Positions 30,530 to 42,500 of a DNA stretch of 42,500 bases are shown piece by piece. A model generated the notes under the pieces. The model was not told the DNA's origin. It saw only the letters and a program-made list of their open reading frames with translations, and did not search any database. A program made the translations under genes and the position numbers. Positions within the stretch are counted from its first letter, which is position 1; every line of letters begins with the position of its first letter. Origin of the DNA: Cristatella mucedo (Eukaryota; Bryozoa; Phylactolaemata; Cristatellidae); contig WPIO01000008.1 in assembly GCA_009760855.2 (NCBI GenBank), positions 3,477,501 through 3,520,000 on the forward strand. Reading direction: 5' to 3'.

Positions 30530-31795
30530 CTAGCTGTAGCATTATGTACGTCGTGCAGTGGCTGGCGGAATTAAAACCTTGGCCGGTCATTATCGACTCT
30601 CGAATTTAGTTAGCCAAATCGAGTCTGTTGAAGGTTTATGAACTGTAAATATTAAACACCGTGTGGATCATATTCTCCGACTTCATACTTTGTAGCGCTA
30701 TGTCGGATGGAATTTTCTTTAATAGCTAGAGAGAGAGAGAAGGATCGACGGCAGTGGAGTAGACGAAGCGCTCTCGTTAAGGCATTTGGACTGATTTCGA
30801 ATGTGTAAGCAGTATTGGTTTCAATTGTGTTCGGTTTTCGTCCGCCCTCTTCCACAATCTGCTAGTCGTGGATTATCACGATGTAATTATATATAACTAA
30901 AAGCATTCTTACTATGCCGTACTTCAAGATGCTAACACTAAAAGTATCATCCATCCTAAGAGGCCATATTGCTGCTGCTTTAGCTAAGCTAGTGAGGACG
31001 AAGCTGAGCTCGCAGACTGCAGCAGCACTGACCTTCGCCGACCTTCAGGTCAACCTGCGGGGCGTAGCTTGCGAGAAGAGCAGCCGGAGTAGATAGCCGG
31101 CTGCTTCTCTCCTCTCCCCTCTCCCTCTCATCCCTCCTCTGCTCCGTCCTGCTGCTGCTGCTCCTCTCCGCGAATGCTCTGGGAATCCCTACTGGCCACT
31201 GTAGCGACAGCGAGCAGCAGCTGCAGCTGGAGCAGCAGCAGCAGCTGCTGCTGCTGCTGAGCCAGTGCCACAAGCTCCTAGATACAGCAGCTGCTGCCCC
31301 TAGATATGGCAGCAAGAATGCAACTCTTGAAAGATGTCAAAACTACTAAAAAAAAAGCGGGCCCATTAGTCACCGCCCACTAATCACCTCGACCGGCATC
31401 GAGCGATTTCGGCGATTGCTTCCAAGGGCAGCCTGAAGAGTCAGCTGCTACTTGACCCTCCACAATGGCCGCCATCGTGGATCATTTATTTGTAGCACCT
31501 CGATTCAGGCAGTGAGAAAGCAGCACGTGCTGAAGTCCCCCTTTAAGACTCAGTTCTGCTTCTAAAAGTCCGGATAAATCTGCATTTGAGCTTCAGGAAA
31601 GCGACGTATTTTCGTAACTTTGCACCGGCGAGCAAGACGCGATACATTGAGCAGTTTAAAGCTCAGCGAGATCTGAGGTGCTGACACTCGTGCTGGCCTA
31701 TAGCGAACGTGAACGAGCAAAAAGTACGCCAGTACTTTAGGGCTAGGATATCAGGCTCTTAAAGGCAGGGCCTAAGACTTGGAGAGTAAATAAAT
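30530..31795. other. Unassigned region with CTG/CAG-rich patch
   Basis: 31130-31300 is rich in GCTGCTGCT and CAGCAGCAG in both orientations, so it can fold back. No recognised gene. Confidence 0.45.
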
Positions 31796-31802
31796 ATGTA
31801 AG

Positions 31803-31824
31803 TACACACACACACACACACACA

Positions 31825-31856
<32 letters not shown>

Positions 31857-31881
31857 CAAACACACACACATATATATATAT
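31803..31881. repeat. Compound (CA)n(CACG)n(CA)n(TA)n microsatellite
   Basis: A CA run passes into GCAC tetramers, back to CA, then to TA. It adjoins the SINE-B copy at 31900. Confidence 0.95.
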
Positions 31882-31899
31882 ATTTATTTACTGTATATA

Positions 31900-32035
31900 T
31901 AATTCATCTGTATATCGCCCTAAGAGAACTTAATCACTATTCAAGTGCTTCACATATTCATGGGGCTCGAGCCCACGACCTCAACAATACCTTGGTCTGG
32001 GCGAGCACCTTTACTACTGGGCCTATAACGTGGAT
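31900..32035 (-). mobile_element. SINE-B copy
   Basis: The minus strand has GTCGTGGGCTCGAGCCCC, then GAATAGTGATTAAGTTCTCT and TAGGGCGATATACAGATGAA. The A-box region is partly lost. Confidence 0.8.
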
Positions 32036-32396
32036 CGCACAGCGTGGTGCATTCAGTACCTCTTCATTATACAGCCTGAGCAGCAGGTCCTCTGCCTCAA
32101 CCGAGGGCCTGCATCACTTGCGAGTGATGAGGAATGCAGCAGCAGCTCCTAGCTCTTGCAAGGTCTAAGTAAATGCGATCCAGATATCCGACATATGGAC
32201 TAAGCATAGAATCTCGGAGGCAACATTCGTTGAAGGGGTAAAGGTTGTGGTTGTCTTGCTGCCTTTTCTTATAAAATAGTTTGTCCAAGTTTTGGAAGCT
32301 CAAAACTGAGTAACGAGGTGAGTAAACTACGGCACCAAGTAGAGTGACACAGGCGCCTCTTAGACAATTGATATCGGGACGAAGATCGAGAGAGTA

Positions 32397-32397
<1 letters not shown>

Positions 32398-32477
<80 letters not shown>
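32398..32477. repeat. (TA)n(GT)n microsatellite
   Basis: A TA run (32398-32413) and then about 64 bp of GT. Confidence 0.95.
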
Positions 32478-32480
<3 letters not shown>

Positions 32481-32640
32481 ACAGATTCAAAGAATGAGAG
32501 AGAGAGAGAGAAGCATAATCGCACCCTATGAGAGCGGCAGAGAATTGGTGCAAAAGAGAAATAAAAGAGGAAGCAAGATACGCATGCATGGACCCCAGAG
32601 AGAGTGTACATACATTAAGCAGCGATTTCTATGCGTGTAC

Positions 32641-32641
32641 G

Positions 32642-32684
<43 letters not shown>
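32641..32684. repeat. (GT)n microsatellite
   Basis: About 40 bp of GT with a GTGTGC interruption at each end. Confidence 0.93.
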
Positions 32685-32687
<3 letters not shown>

Positions 32688-32879
32688 CATTCGTGCGTGT
32701 TCTCGAATGTGTGCATGTGCGTGCACGCCTGCACTTGCAAACGTGAGTGTGTGCATGCATTATGGCAGAGCAAAAGGTCGAGAGACAGTCTGTGTGACCT
32801 AACAAGCCTTGCCAACTCGATTTCATTCTTTAGAGTTGCCGTAAGCACAAGCGCCCCTAATTGTGGTCAACCTTAACGT

Positions 32880-34060
32880 CTGACCAAAGAGCCAAGCTAG
32901 AGCTTGCTTAATTACTCGAATGTCTAATTCGCCTCTTGAATACGTTAGTGGCTAGCTAGGAGCCGAGAGTCTACTGCATTGGTGCACCGAGAATCCTTGC
33001 TGTCAAATTACAGCAGCAACCAGGTGGACATAGGAGGTGGGGGCTGAAACTACTCCAACGTCCTCATGCCGTACGTGTATGTAGGCAATACTTCACGTTC
33101 GTGTCATTTACCGTTTCTCGGCGCGACTTTGTCTGCCAAATGCTGACACTGTTCGGAAGTGACTGACGCGAATCATTCTGCGAGGCAGCAAGATATATTG
33201 CCGTGCTTTTGCACGAAACAAGAGAAGCAATCAACAGTCAAAGGAAGGAAGTGGTCGAGCACTTGATAGAGGCAGGCAAGACCGATCGGCAAAAGGCTAT
33301 TGCCTAAAGTTTTGCGATCCACGCTATTACCTCATAGCCGCGACATACGGGACTGCGTGATTTTGAGAGCGTGACAAACGCCTCTTCTTCCGAGTCCTAA
33401 AGTTGGACTCGCGAGGGAGGAATCCGGATTCCGTGAACCGCAAGGACGACTAGCTGTGAGAAATGGTGCAGGTGTTGATGCAACGACGGGTAGAGGCTTT
33501 TACCTGCTGGCTGACCTTTGGCCTGCTGCGACTCCGCCGCTAGATTGCTGACTTTTGGTGGTAATCTTACGGGCCGCAGGCAGAGGGCTGTCTCGTCTCC
33601 TCGAACCCATCGAGCATTGCTGTCCCGTTCCTCCGCTGGGCTCGGAAAGGGCCGTGCAGCGAGTGGCGTCGGGTCGCAGTGCCAACTACCGCACAGCGAA
33701 GTGCAAGTCGGGCAAGCATGCCATTGCGTATCGATCGTATGTCATATGTGCGATGCCATCGATCGACGGTACGTTTTGGCATCGATCGCCATCAGCCGTA
33801 GTAAAGTTGCAAGAAATTCTCAGGAGCCCCGCGAAAAATCGACTCGCAACTGTCCAGATTCGAGAGCCGGCGACCAGAATTCGCAATGGCAAAGGGTGCA
33901 CCAAAGAGTGGCCGGCGGCCCTCAGCAGTAGGACGGTGCGAAACTCCTCGCCATCGGCGAGAAAATACGTGAACATGCCGCCTAGCCTGCTTACACTATG
34001 CCTGCTGCTTTCGGTCGTTACCACCAAACGTTTGGCAATGCGTTTTATGCAGCATCTCTG
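32880..34060. other. Unassigned region with one long frame
   Basis: A 168-codon plus-strand frame at 33555-34061 has no recognised domain and alternative frames of similar length overlap it. ATCGATCG motifs cluster at 33728-33790. Confidence 0.35.
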
Positions 34061-34062
34061 AA

Positions 34063-34145
34063 GTACCTAGAAAGAGATTCAGTTCTCTGATGGCGCTATA
34101 CAAACGAATTATTATTACCATTATCATTATAGTTATTATTATAAA
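34063..34145 (+). mobile_element. LINE-1 3' tail (variant shared with SINE-B)
   Basis: GTACCTAGAAAGAGATTCAG, TTCTCTGATGGCGCTATACA and AACGAATTATTATTACC. This copy has GCTATACAAA like SINE-B instead of GCTTTATCAAG. Confidence 0.75.
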
Positions 34146-34481
34146 AACTATATACTATCTGTTTGCTTTGTAGTACCAATCGAGAGGCTGGGCTTTTGTG
34201 GATTTGCTTTTAAATTGGAGAACAGACTGTCAAGCTGTGAACGCCTGGCTGCATGTTCACATTTTTTGTTCAGTATGAAGCAGCGACTGAGCGACTGAGA
34301 TGTCAAAGACATCCTAAAGAGTTTAGGTTACAGCTTGCCACACTATTAATGCTTGGACGCTGTACTCGACATCTCAGCTTAACCCTTCCCCGTCTTAGTT
34401 CAGGACTAGGGCGTTTGCATTTCACAGTCCAGCTCCTGGGTCCGAGCCTTGCAGCAGACACTTCTTCATTGCTCACTGCAA

Positions 34482-34493
34482 GCGGCTGCGGCT

Positions 34494-34536
<43 letters not shown>
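34482..34536. repeat. (GGC)n trinucleotide repeat
   Basis: About 12-14 GGC units with flanking GCTGCG variants, CpG-rich, ending in a G run. Confidence 0.93.
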
Positions 34537-34589
34537 GTGGGGGGCGGCTGGTCGCGCCTTGAGCCGCCACACCGCAACAATGATTGTCG

Positions 34590-34675
34590 TAATAGTAATA
34601 CATTGGCACGGCGCCCTTAGAAATATCTTTCTAAATATCTTTCTAGGCACTTTAAATGTGCTCAAAAGGAATCGC
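34590..34675 (-). mobile_element. LINE-1 3' end fragment
   Basis: TAATACATTGGCACGGCGCC, then a duplicated ATATCTTTCTA element and GGCACTTTAAATGTGCTCAA. The stem-loop is partly rearranged. Confidence 0.6.
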
Positions 34676-34679
34676 CTTG

Positions 34680-35734
34680 CGAATACGGCTGCTGAATCAA
34701 GGCGCATCGAAAATAAAGCAAGCAGCACTCGTCTGCTGTCGTCGTTCGACGGCGACGCAGAACGGGCGAGTCGCGATCTGTTTCTCAGCTGTGCAGCGCG
34801 CCGCCCAGCCGCAGCCGGATGCTCCGGCTTCGGCAGCTAGTGGCGACCGCTGGACGAGCCCATCTTGTCCCACGGAAACCCGCCACCCCATGTCCCTCAA
34901 GTCTTCCGCGAGTAACCGACTTGAAAAAAGCAGCGCGGCAGCCCGATGCCGGACCGTGGACTATCTCATCAATAACGCGCTTTACCGAGTTTCTAGCGCT
35001 GGCCACTACCAGTGGAGGCTTTCTACAAGCAAAGCTCCGAGCCAGCCTCAAAGCGAGGCTCCTCGGAAAAAGTCTGCATGATAAGCCAGCCTCGGCGCTT
35101 GCTAGGGCTGCTGCTGCTGCTGCTTATGCTGCGCATCACCACTGTTCGCGGTAGCTTACCAAAGGTATCTTGGCGGCGGAAGTATCCGCGGCAGCGTGAG
35201 AACCGTTTGTCATTGCCGAGAGCAGGATAGAATGAACGGTCGGGGCAGCTGCCGCCGCCGCCACGCCTCCCGCAAGCTCGCCAATGACCCGCGCTGCTAG
35301 GCGAATGCTTCTAACAGAGACAGCTGTCATTGCTGCAAGCTGACCACACGCAAGTGACGAAACTCGGCCAGCGAGTGAGTATCTCTGAAACCTCTCAGAA
35401 TGCCGTCGCGTCAATTTTAGCAAAGAAATAGCTCAAAACGAATTTTCGAAGTGACGTGACAGTATGAAAGCTTTCTTGCTGCGCTAGGATCTGGGCAGCA
35501 GCGCCTACCGGGTCCAAAGGTGAGATAACGCTACGAGACCTGTCCTCTCGCTAGTCCTACTCAACGAACGTCGGAAACCTACGCAAACCGATACAGCTAA
35601 GACTGTAGTGCGAAAGGAATAGCGTGCCTAGGGACGTATAAACGCTTACCGCTTCGAGCTGACTCCACCACGCCGGCGGCCGATATAGATATGCCGGTGG
35701 CCAATAACCTGCTTTTTATACACGATCGCGCGTA
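34680..35734. other. Unassigned region
   Basis: Several overlapping frames of 60-140 codons on both strands show no domain. A minus-strand Ala-rich frame (35136-35423) ends beside a GGTAAGC donor-like site but lacks partners. Confidence 0.35.
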
Positions 35735-35737
35735 CCT

Positions 35738-35915
35738 ATGGTAATAATAGTAATAGTAATAATAATGATACACTTGATAAAGCGTCCTCGGATAACTCGA
35801 TCTCTTTCTAGGCGCTTTAAATTTGTTGCAAAGGAAGCACGATTGAATGATCAGTGGGAGAATGCTCAATAAACAGCAGGAATAGCACAGTTAGGGGTGA
35901 CATGGACCGGGCAGA
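35738..35915 (-). mobile_element. LINE-1 3' fragment
   Basis: A TAA/TAG tail (35741-35772), CACTTGATAAAGCGTCCTCG, TCTCTTTCTAGGCGCTTTAA and further 3' UTR with TAGGGGTGACATG. Confidence 0.75.
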
Positions 35916-36042
35916 TTACAGCTTCGTTATAGTCGTTCAAAAGAGTTCCTATGTTTTATTGCCATTGCTAAAATCTCCGACATCCCGGCGGCAGCGTTAC
36001 ATTCGCCGGCAGCTAGTAACCTGCTTACTACGAATACGTTTG

Positions 36043-36120
36043 ATGTAGCTCTCTCAGAGAACTCAATCTATTTATAGGCACTTTACATTTTCTGCAAAGA
36101 AAGTGCGATCGAATGGTTAG
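36043..36120 (-). mobile_element. LINE-1 3' fragment
   Basis: TCTCTCAGAGAACTCAATCT, then GGCACTTTACATTTTCTGCA and a GCGATCGAATGG end. No ATT tail remains. Confidence 0.65.
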
Positions 36121-36376
36121 CGTCTGTTAGTTACGATTGTGCGTACCTATTTGCGCTTCGTTATCCAAGTTCAAATGTATTCCTAGACGTTATTGTTGCT
36201 GCTAAGATCCATGAATTATGCATTAGCAAAGGAAAAAGCCCACCCTCGGAGCCGATATCGGGGCGCAGGGAGCTGAGAACCCGCACGTTTTGCAGCAGCT
36301 GCGAGCTGGTATCCGCTCGTTGCGTATTCCTAGCATTGCATCGAATTGATCAAAGCGTTCTCCCTCAAGCGTTGCT

Positions 36377-37164
36377 TTGCATCTCTCTAACTTAGTGGCC
36401 ATCAGGCCTGCTATAAATTCGGTGGCCCAACTTGTTGCTTGCCTTTGGAATCCTCCCTCAATTTGTACTGAACCCCTGGTAAAATGCGACCCTATTTCTG
36501 AAAAAGGCCTCGACCTTCTCGCTTTAACCGAAACTTGGCTGAAATCGATAAACTGCCCGACCATAAACGATGCAACCCCGACAGGCTTCCTCTTTCACAC
36601 CCCTAGATCAATCAAAATTGGAGGGGAAGTCACTGTTATTACACGCTCAACCTTCAATTTTAAGCCGTTTTTAGTTCCCTTGAAGCAGCTTTTCAAATCT
36701 ATTGTTTTGAGTTCACCCGACGGTGAGCTACAAATGGTAGCAGTAGTCTATCCTCCATCAGGTCATTTATTTCAGGTTTCTGACCACATTTCGAATCTGT
36801 ATGCAAAAATCTTATGGGTGATTTCCACGTTCATTTGGATAACTTATCTGATGCATTAAACACCAAACTTGGTGCACACACTAACTCATACCCTTTTATG
36901 CCTCGTGGGCATGGCCCTACTCACATTAAGGGTTACACACTCGACCACATTTTATCTTGCAACTGTACGCTATCATCACCAATTATTCCCAAATTCTGCT
37001 TATCTGAAAACATACAGATCTCTTTCGGTCTGCAGTGTGTGCCCTCCTCATCTAAAGTCACCTGTGAATCTCGAAACCTCAAAACCTATGACATTGATGC
37101 TGTCCGCGAAAGAATAGCTGATTCGCCTCTGCTGCTCAGTTACCTTCTGACCTGTCACCATTAG
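36377..37164 (+). pseudogene. LINE-1 APE-type endonuclease, broken
   Basis: Frame one (to 36859) has DLLALTETWL and VAVVYPP. Frame two (from 36814) has GDFHVHLD, GPTHIKGYTLDHILS and LSENIQISF, where the usual Ser-Asp-His is Ser-Glu-Asn. The frameshift near 36815-36859 and the lost His mark it as inactive. Confidence 0.85.
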
Positions 37165-37192
37165 TAGATTGTTACAACACGACACTAGCAGA

Positions 37193-38008
37193 CGTAAAAA
37201 TAATACTGCACTTGATCAAGCGCCCTCAGAGAACTCAATCTCTTTCTAGACTTTACATTTGCGGCAAAGGGAAGCGCAATTGAATGTTGAGTAATATCAT
37301 GCTTGCTAAACAACATGAATAACATGGTTAGGAGTGACATGCACAGGGTCAGCATGCAAATGTAGTTAGTGGCAGCATGCACAGTGTCAGCACGCATAAG
37401 CACATGAAGGACGAATCACAGGGACCCACTTAATGCTGTCCTAAATAGGTGTGTTTTTAAGTTCTTTTTAAATGTGATCAAGTCAGGGATGTTCTGACGC
37501 AAGTCGGGAGTGAGTTCCAGGCTTTGGGAGCATACGAACTAAATGCACGGTCTGCAAAAGACGAGGTTTGAACGAGGTATTAGTAAACTGTTGGATTCTG
37601 AGAAGCGGGTGGCACGATGCTCGGCCTGGTGGGGGAGTCGATCTGACAGATAGGCTGGAGCCAAGGAATAAAGCGACCTAAAAGTGAGCGACATTGACCT
37701 TGAAGTCGATCCGTTGCTTGACTGGTAGCCAGTGCATGCCGGCGAGATGTGATGCGATGGCATTTTCGACGCTCACGACAGACAAGCCTAGCTGCGGAGT
37801 TTTGCACCATCTGCAATCGCCTGATCGCACATGCCGGTAGGCCAGCAAGCAGTGAGTTACAGAAGTCAAGACGGTATGTCACGAATGCATGGACCAAATT
37901 GAACGTGGTATCCTTATCTAAACAAGCCCGAATTTTAGCAATGTTATGTAGCTGAAAGTAGGCAGATTTGACTGTGGAGCTGATGTGGTCGTCTAACGAG
38001 AGGTCATA
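37193..38008 (-). mobile_element. LINE-1 copy nested in the 36390-39394 copy
   Basis: On the minus strand it runs from GACCTCTCGTTAGACGACCA (38007) through the C-terminal region, 3' UTR and stem-loop to a short A/ATT-type end at 37197. It interrupts the outer copy at GACACTAG(C/T)(A/T)GAC. Confidence 0.85.
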
Positions 38009-38483
38009 CTCGATGAGTTTGCACCTCGGACTTTTCGCACTGTGCTCTCACGCCCAGACGGCCTATGGTTTTACCTCAGACATTAAACTAGCTAGGTCTA
38101 CTAAGGGCAAGCTTGAAAATGTCCATAAAAAACAGGACTGACTGCCCATCGACAGGCATACGTTGGCTACTGTAAATCTTACCAATCGATCCTAGCAAAG
38201 GCCAAGTCTAGCTTCTATAAAACATCGTCGATTCATTGATGTGCAAGCCAAAAATGCTGATGTCTATGATCAACTATCTCCTTAACCGCTTCCACGATAG
38301 TTCCTTACCTAGTGATCCTTGTCAAGTGACCTTTCATTAGACGGCCACATCAGCTCCACTGTCAGGTCTGCCTACTTTCAGCAACACATCATTGCTACAA
38401 TTCGGGCTTGCTTTGACAGGGACGCCAAATATAAATAGTTCCTTGCATTTTTGACATCCCGTCTTGACTTTTATATCTCACTG

Positions 38484-38729
38484 ATTATAATAGTAATACT
38501 ATATTTGTATAGTACCCTCGGAGAACTAAATCTCTCTCTGGAGACTTTACAGATCCTCCGTATGCATTAACAAGTGTTTTGTAAAGCTTTAATGCAAGTA
38601 AAATCTGCAAGCAGCGGGCACAGCATAAGCAGGTACATGCACACAAAGGACGACTCAGGAGGCTCACCAAATGCTGCGATAGAAAGGTGCATTTTAAGCT
38701 TCTGACTAAATGCCGTCTTGTCAGGGGAC
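38484..38729 (-). mobile_element. Second LINE-1 3' insertion in the same copy
   Basis: ATTATAATAGTAATACTATA, then TTTGTATAGTACCCTCGGAG and AACTAAATCTCTCTC, then 3' UTR up to CTTGTCAGGGGACG. A TGATT on both sides (38480 and 38731) may be a target duplication. Confidence 0.75.
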
Positions 38730-39394
38730 GTGATTGCTGGTCTACCATCAAGCGAAATCAGGCGCTTACAGCTTGTGCAAATATCGGCAGGTTGTCTGTC
38801 ATGAACTTCACAGTTGCCTCATCACATCACGTCTGGCCAGCCTGCATTGGCCCCCAGTCAAGTAAATCATTGATTTCAAGGTTCTGCAACTTACCTTTAT
38901 GTTCTATCATTCTCTGGCTCCAGCCTACCTGTCAGATCTACTCCCCCGCCAGTCCAAGCATCGTATCGCTTGCTTTTCGCAATCTAATCGTTTATCTATA
39001 CCTCTTACGAAGTTCAAATCCTTTGGAAACCGTGCCTTTAGTACGTATGCTCCCAAAACCTGGAACTCACATCCGACTTTCGTCATAAAATCCCCTGACT
39101 TGACCATATTTAAAAAGAATCAAAAAACGCCATCTGCTTATCACAGCATTTAGTGGGTCCCTTTGATTCGACCTTTCCGTGCATATGCGTGCTGACGTTG
39201 AGCATGCTGCCACTAACCATTTTTGCTTGCTGACTATGTGAGTGTCACCCCTAACCACGTTACGCTTGTCGTCATTAAGTATGCTACGGCTTACCATGCA
39301 ATCACGCTTCCTTTGCAGCAAACGTAAAGTGCCTAGAAAGAGATTAAGTTTTCTGTGGGCACTATATCAGTTGTACTATTATTATTATTATTAC

Positions 39395-40117
39395 TCTGGT
39401 TCTCCGGTACTCTGCTGCTGCTGTCAGTACTTGCACTTCCTTTACAGCGATTACCTTCGATTCCAGTACGCAGTTATTCACCCAATCAATTGCCGCCGCT
39501 GTAATTTTCAGACGTGCTTCTCGGCTTTTCCTGGCTGCGACGGATGAGTCCGGAAGCTAGCGATTGAGCTGCGAACGCCACCTGGAGGCAGCAGGAGTGG
39601 GAGCGAGGCTGACAACTACTGCTGCTCGAGGCTTTCTGCGGTAGCAGGCTGTGCTGGAAGGAGACTCCACAGCGATCTTCGCGGTGCTCAATCGCATACC
39701 AGGTTTAGCACACATTCCGAGGAGGAGTTCTAATCCAATTCAAATACTTCCGACAGCAAAGTGTTGGCATACCGCGTTTGATTGATTGCGACAGTCAAGG
39801 CATTTGTTATTCGCCTCTCCTGATTTACCGCTAGCGATAACCGGTTTTATCACGGTCTATAGTTGCGCAGCACGACAAGCTCAAGTCGTACCATAATCAG
39901 GCAATATCTCACCGCTGAACTTCGGGCTTTTTAATTTCGTTCTTGTTTTTCAATTCCAATTCCTAGTCGAGCCAGAAGTCCCGCAGCCTTCTGCGGCTGT
40001 CGAAGAGACTCTTATACGTCACGGAGGGGGACTTGTCATATTGAGGTAGGGGTGCTCTCTCAATTGTTACCCTGCTCAGCTACGGTCAGAAACTCTCGTG
40101 TGTTGGCGTCGCATCGA
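39395..40117. other. Unassigned region
   Basis: I see no gene or repeat of note. Confidence 0.4.
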
Positions 40118-40285
40118 CGCGCGTTAGCCGTTCTTTAGCCCAGGAGGTAAGTAGGTGCTCGCTCTTCACGACCGAGGTCTTGGGATCGACTCCTTCAGTG
40201 GGCAATCATTTACTGCTAACTGCAAGCGGCGGCGATAGCCGTTAATGCTTTACTGTCGCTTTATACAATATGGCTGTCAAGTCAA
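40118..40285 (+). mobile_element. SINE-A copy
   Basis: It begins GCGTTAGCCGTTCTTTAGCC, has a B-box-like TTGGGATCGACTCC, then AACTGCAAGCGGCGGCGATA and TACTGTCGCTTTATACAATA. Confidence 0.75.
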
Positions 40286-41977
<1,692 letters not shown>

Positions 41978-42112
41978 CCTAGTTTAGTACATTGGTAAGG
42001 TGCTTGCCTGCAATGACCACGGTCGTAAGCTCGAGCCCTGCGCTATATATGTACAGCGTCTGGAAACAGATCAAATCCTCTTAGGGCGCTATACAAATCT
42101 AGTATTTTTATT
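41978..42112 (+). mobile_element. SINE-B copy
   Basis: TAGTTTAGTACATTGGTAAG (A-box), GTCGTAAGCTCGAGCCCTGC (B-box region), then AATCCTCTTAGGGCGCTATA and CAAATCTAGTATTTTTATTT. Confidence 0.8.
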
Positions 42113-42166
42113 TTTCCTTCGTTGGCAACTGCAGCTCTCTCTAGTTGAATAAAGTGCAGCCGAAAA

Positions 42167-42418
42167 TTACACGGAATTTATAGTTAATTTTGAGGAAAAG
42201 GTCCACCAATTAGCACTGTCGTGCTCCACTAATTCCGGCAAACCGGCGGCCTGTACCTGCTTCCATGACTTTTTAGCAATGCTACGAAGTGCCATTTCCA
42301 CCATCATTGGTCTAGTTGGCGTATAGTTCGCGGCATATGTAATGTTTGCTATGTTTTTTTCCGAATGATGTGTAGATCGACAGTCGTTGAGAGCTGTTCT
42401 TGTTCGAAGCACTGGCAT
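42167..42418 (-). CDS. Unknown open frame near right edge
   Basis: The frame has 83 codons. It contains a Lys/Ser/Trp stretch and Leu-Pro-Glu-Leu-Val-Glu-His. No domain recognised and no clear splice sites. It may be chance. Confidence 0.2.
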   Translation of the reverse strand: MPVLRTRTALNDCRSTHHSEKNIANITYAANYTPTRPMMVEMALRSIAKKSWKQVQAAGLPELVEHDSANWWTFSSKLTINSV

Positions 42419-42500
42419 CGCGGATTAAATAGCTCCAGCCTGATGATTGGTCCACCGCCGCCCACCGTCGGTTTCGCTCGCTCGAACTGCACTGATCCAA

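Larger units (their letters stand above)
36390..39394 (+). mobile_element. LINE-1 copy with endonuclease, split by two insertions of its own family
   Basis: The outer element runs 36390-37192, 38009-38483 and 38730-39394. It starts in the endonuclease (36500-37165), resumes at the linker (TTTGCACCTCGGAC at 38016, matching 12938), has lost the RT core, continues at GTGACCTTTCATTAGACGGC (38336, matching 14359), then C-terminus and 3' UTR, and ends with a stem-loop and ATT tail (39325-39394). Minus-strand LINE-1 pieces fill the two gaps. Confidence 0.85.

Noticed and set aside
33555-34061. 168-codon open frame as a gene
   Set aside because: Overlapping frames of similar length, no domain, no splice context.
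35136-35423. Ala-rich exon with GGTAAGC donor
   Set aside because: One donor-like site only; no matching acceptor, partner exon or homology recognised.

Overview
This is an animal (bilaterian invertebrate) nuclear DNA window. It has spliced gene structure with GT-AG introns and one GC-AG intron, many dinucleotide microsatellites, tRNA-derived SINEs, CR1-like LINEs and an hAT relic. No bacterial features (operons, Shine-Dalgarno sites, CRISPR) are visible. The exact phylum cannot be read from the sequence; a lophotrochozoan or flatworm would fit, but that is a guess.

Only one convincing host gene is present. It is a minus-strand gene from about 26391 down to 17241 for a sodium/chloride-coupled neurotransmitter-family (SLC6) amino-acid transporter, closest in features to the glycine transporters. 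I could build a complete 10-exon model by hand: every splice phase agrees and the joined frame is 727 codons plus stop. It has 12 predicted membrane segments, the family motifs, an extracellular loop with two cysteines and four N-glycosylation sequons, and a C-terminal tail with a WGPA motif ending in a possible PDZ ligand. Its introns hold GA/CT arrays, a LINE-2 tail, a SINE and a CAG-rich tract.

The rest is repeat-derived. (1) 1358-3289 is a decayed hAT transposon with terminal inverted repeats and an imperfect 8-bp target duplication; a LINE tail has inserted just after its transposase remnant. (2) LINE-1 (my name) is a CR1-like family. Its best copies are at 12800-15175 and 36390-39394, the second broken by two insertions of the same family in the opposite orientation, and short 3' ends are scattered across the window. 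All share a 3' stem-loop and an ATT-type tail. (3) LINE-2 (my name), at 6790-8395 with tails at 8700-8835 and 22437-22553, has a different 3' hairpin and an ACATT-type tail. (4) There are two tRNA-derived SINE families. SINE-A has five copies. SINE-B has four clear copies, and its 3' end matches the LINE-1 3' end. (5) A gag-like retroelement fragment lies at about 9947-10300. (6) There are many microsatellites, a 7 x 23-bp minisatellite and a degenerate telomere-like tract.

The relationships between elements are more informative than any single open frame. SINE-B appears to borrow the LINE-1 tail, and the LINE copies are nested in one another. Two short candidate host-coding stretches, the acidic frame at 19112-19306 and the frame at 42167-42418, are recorded with low confidence.
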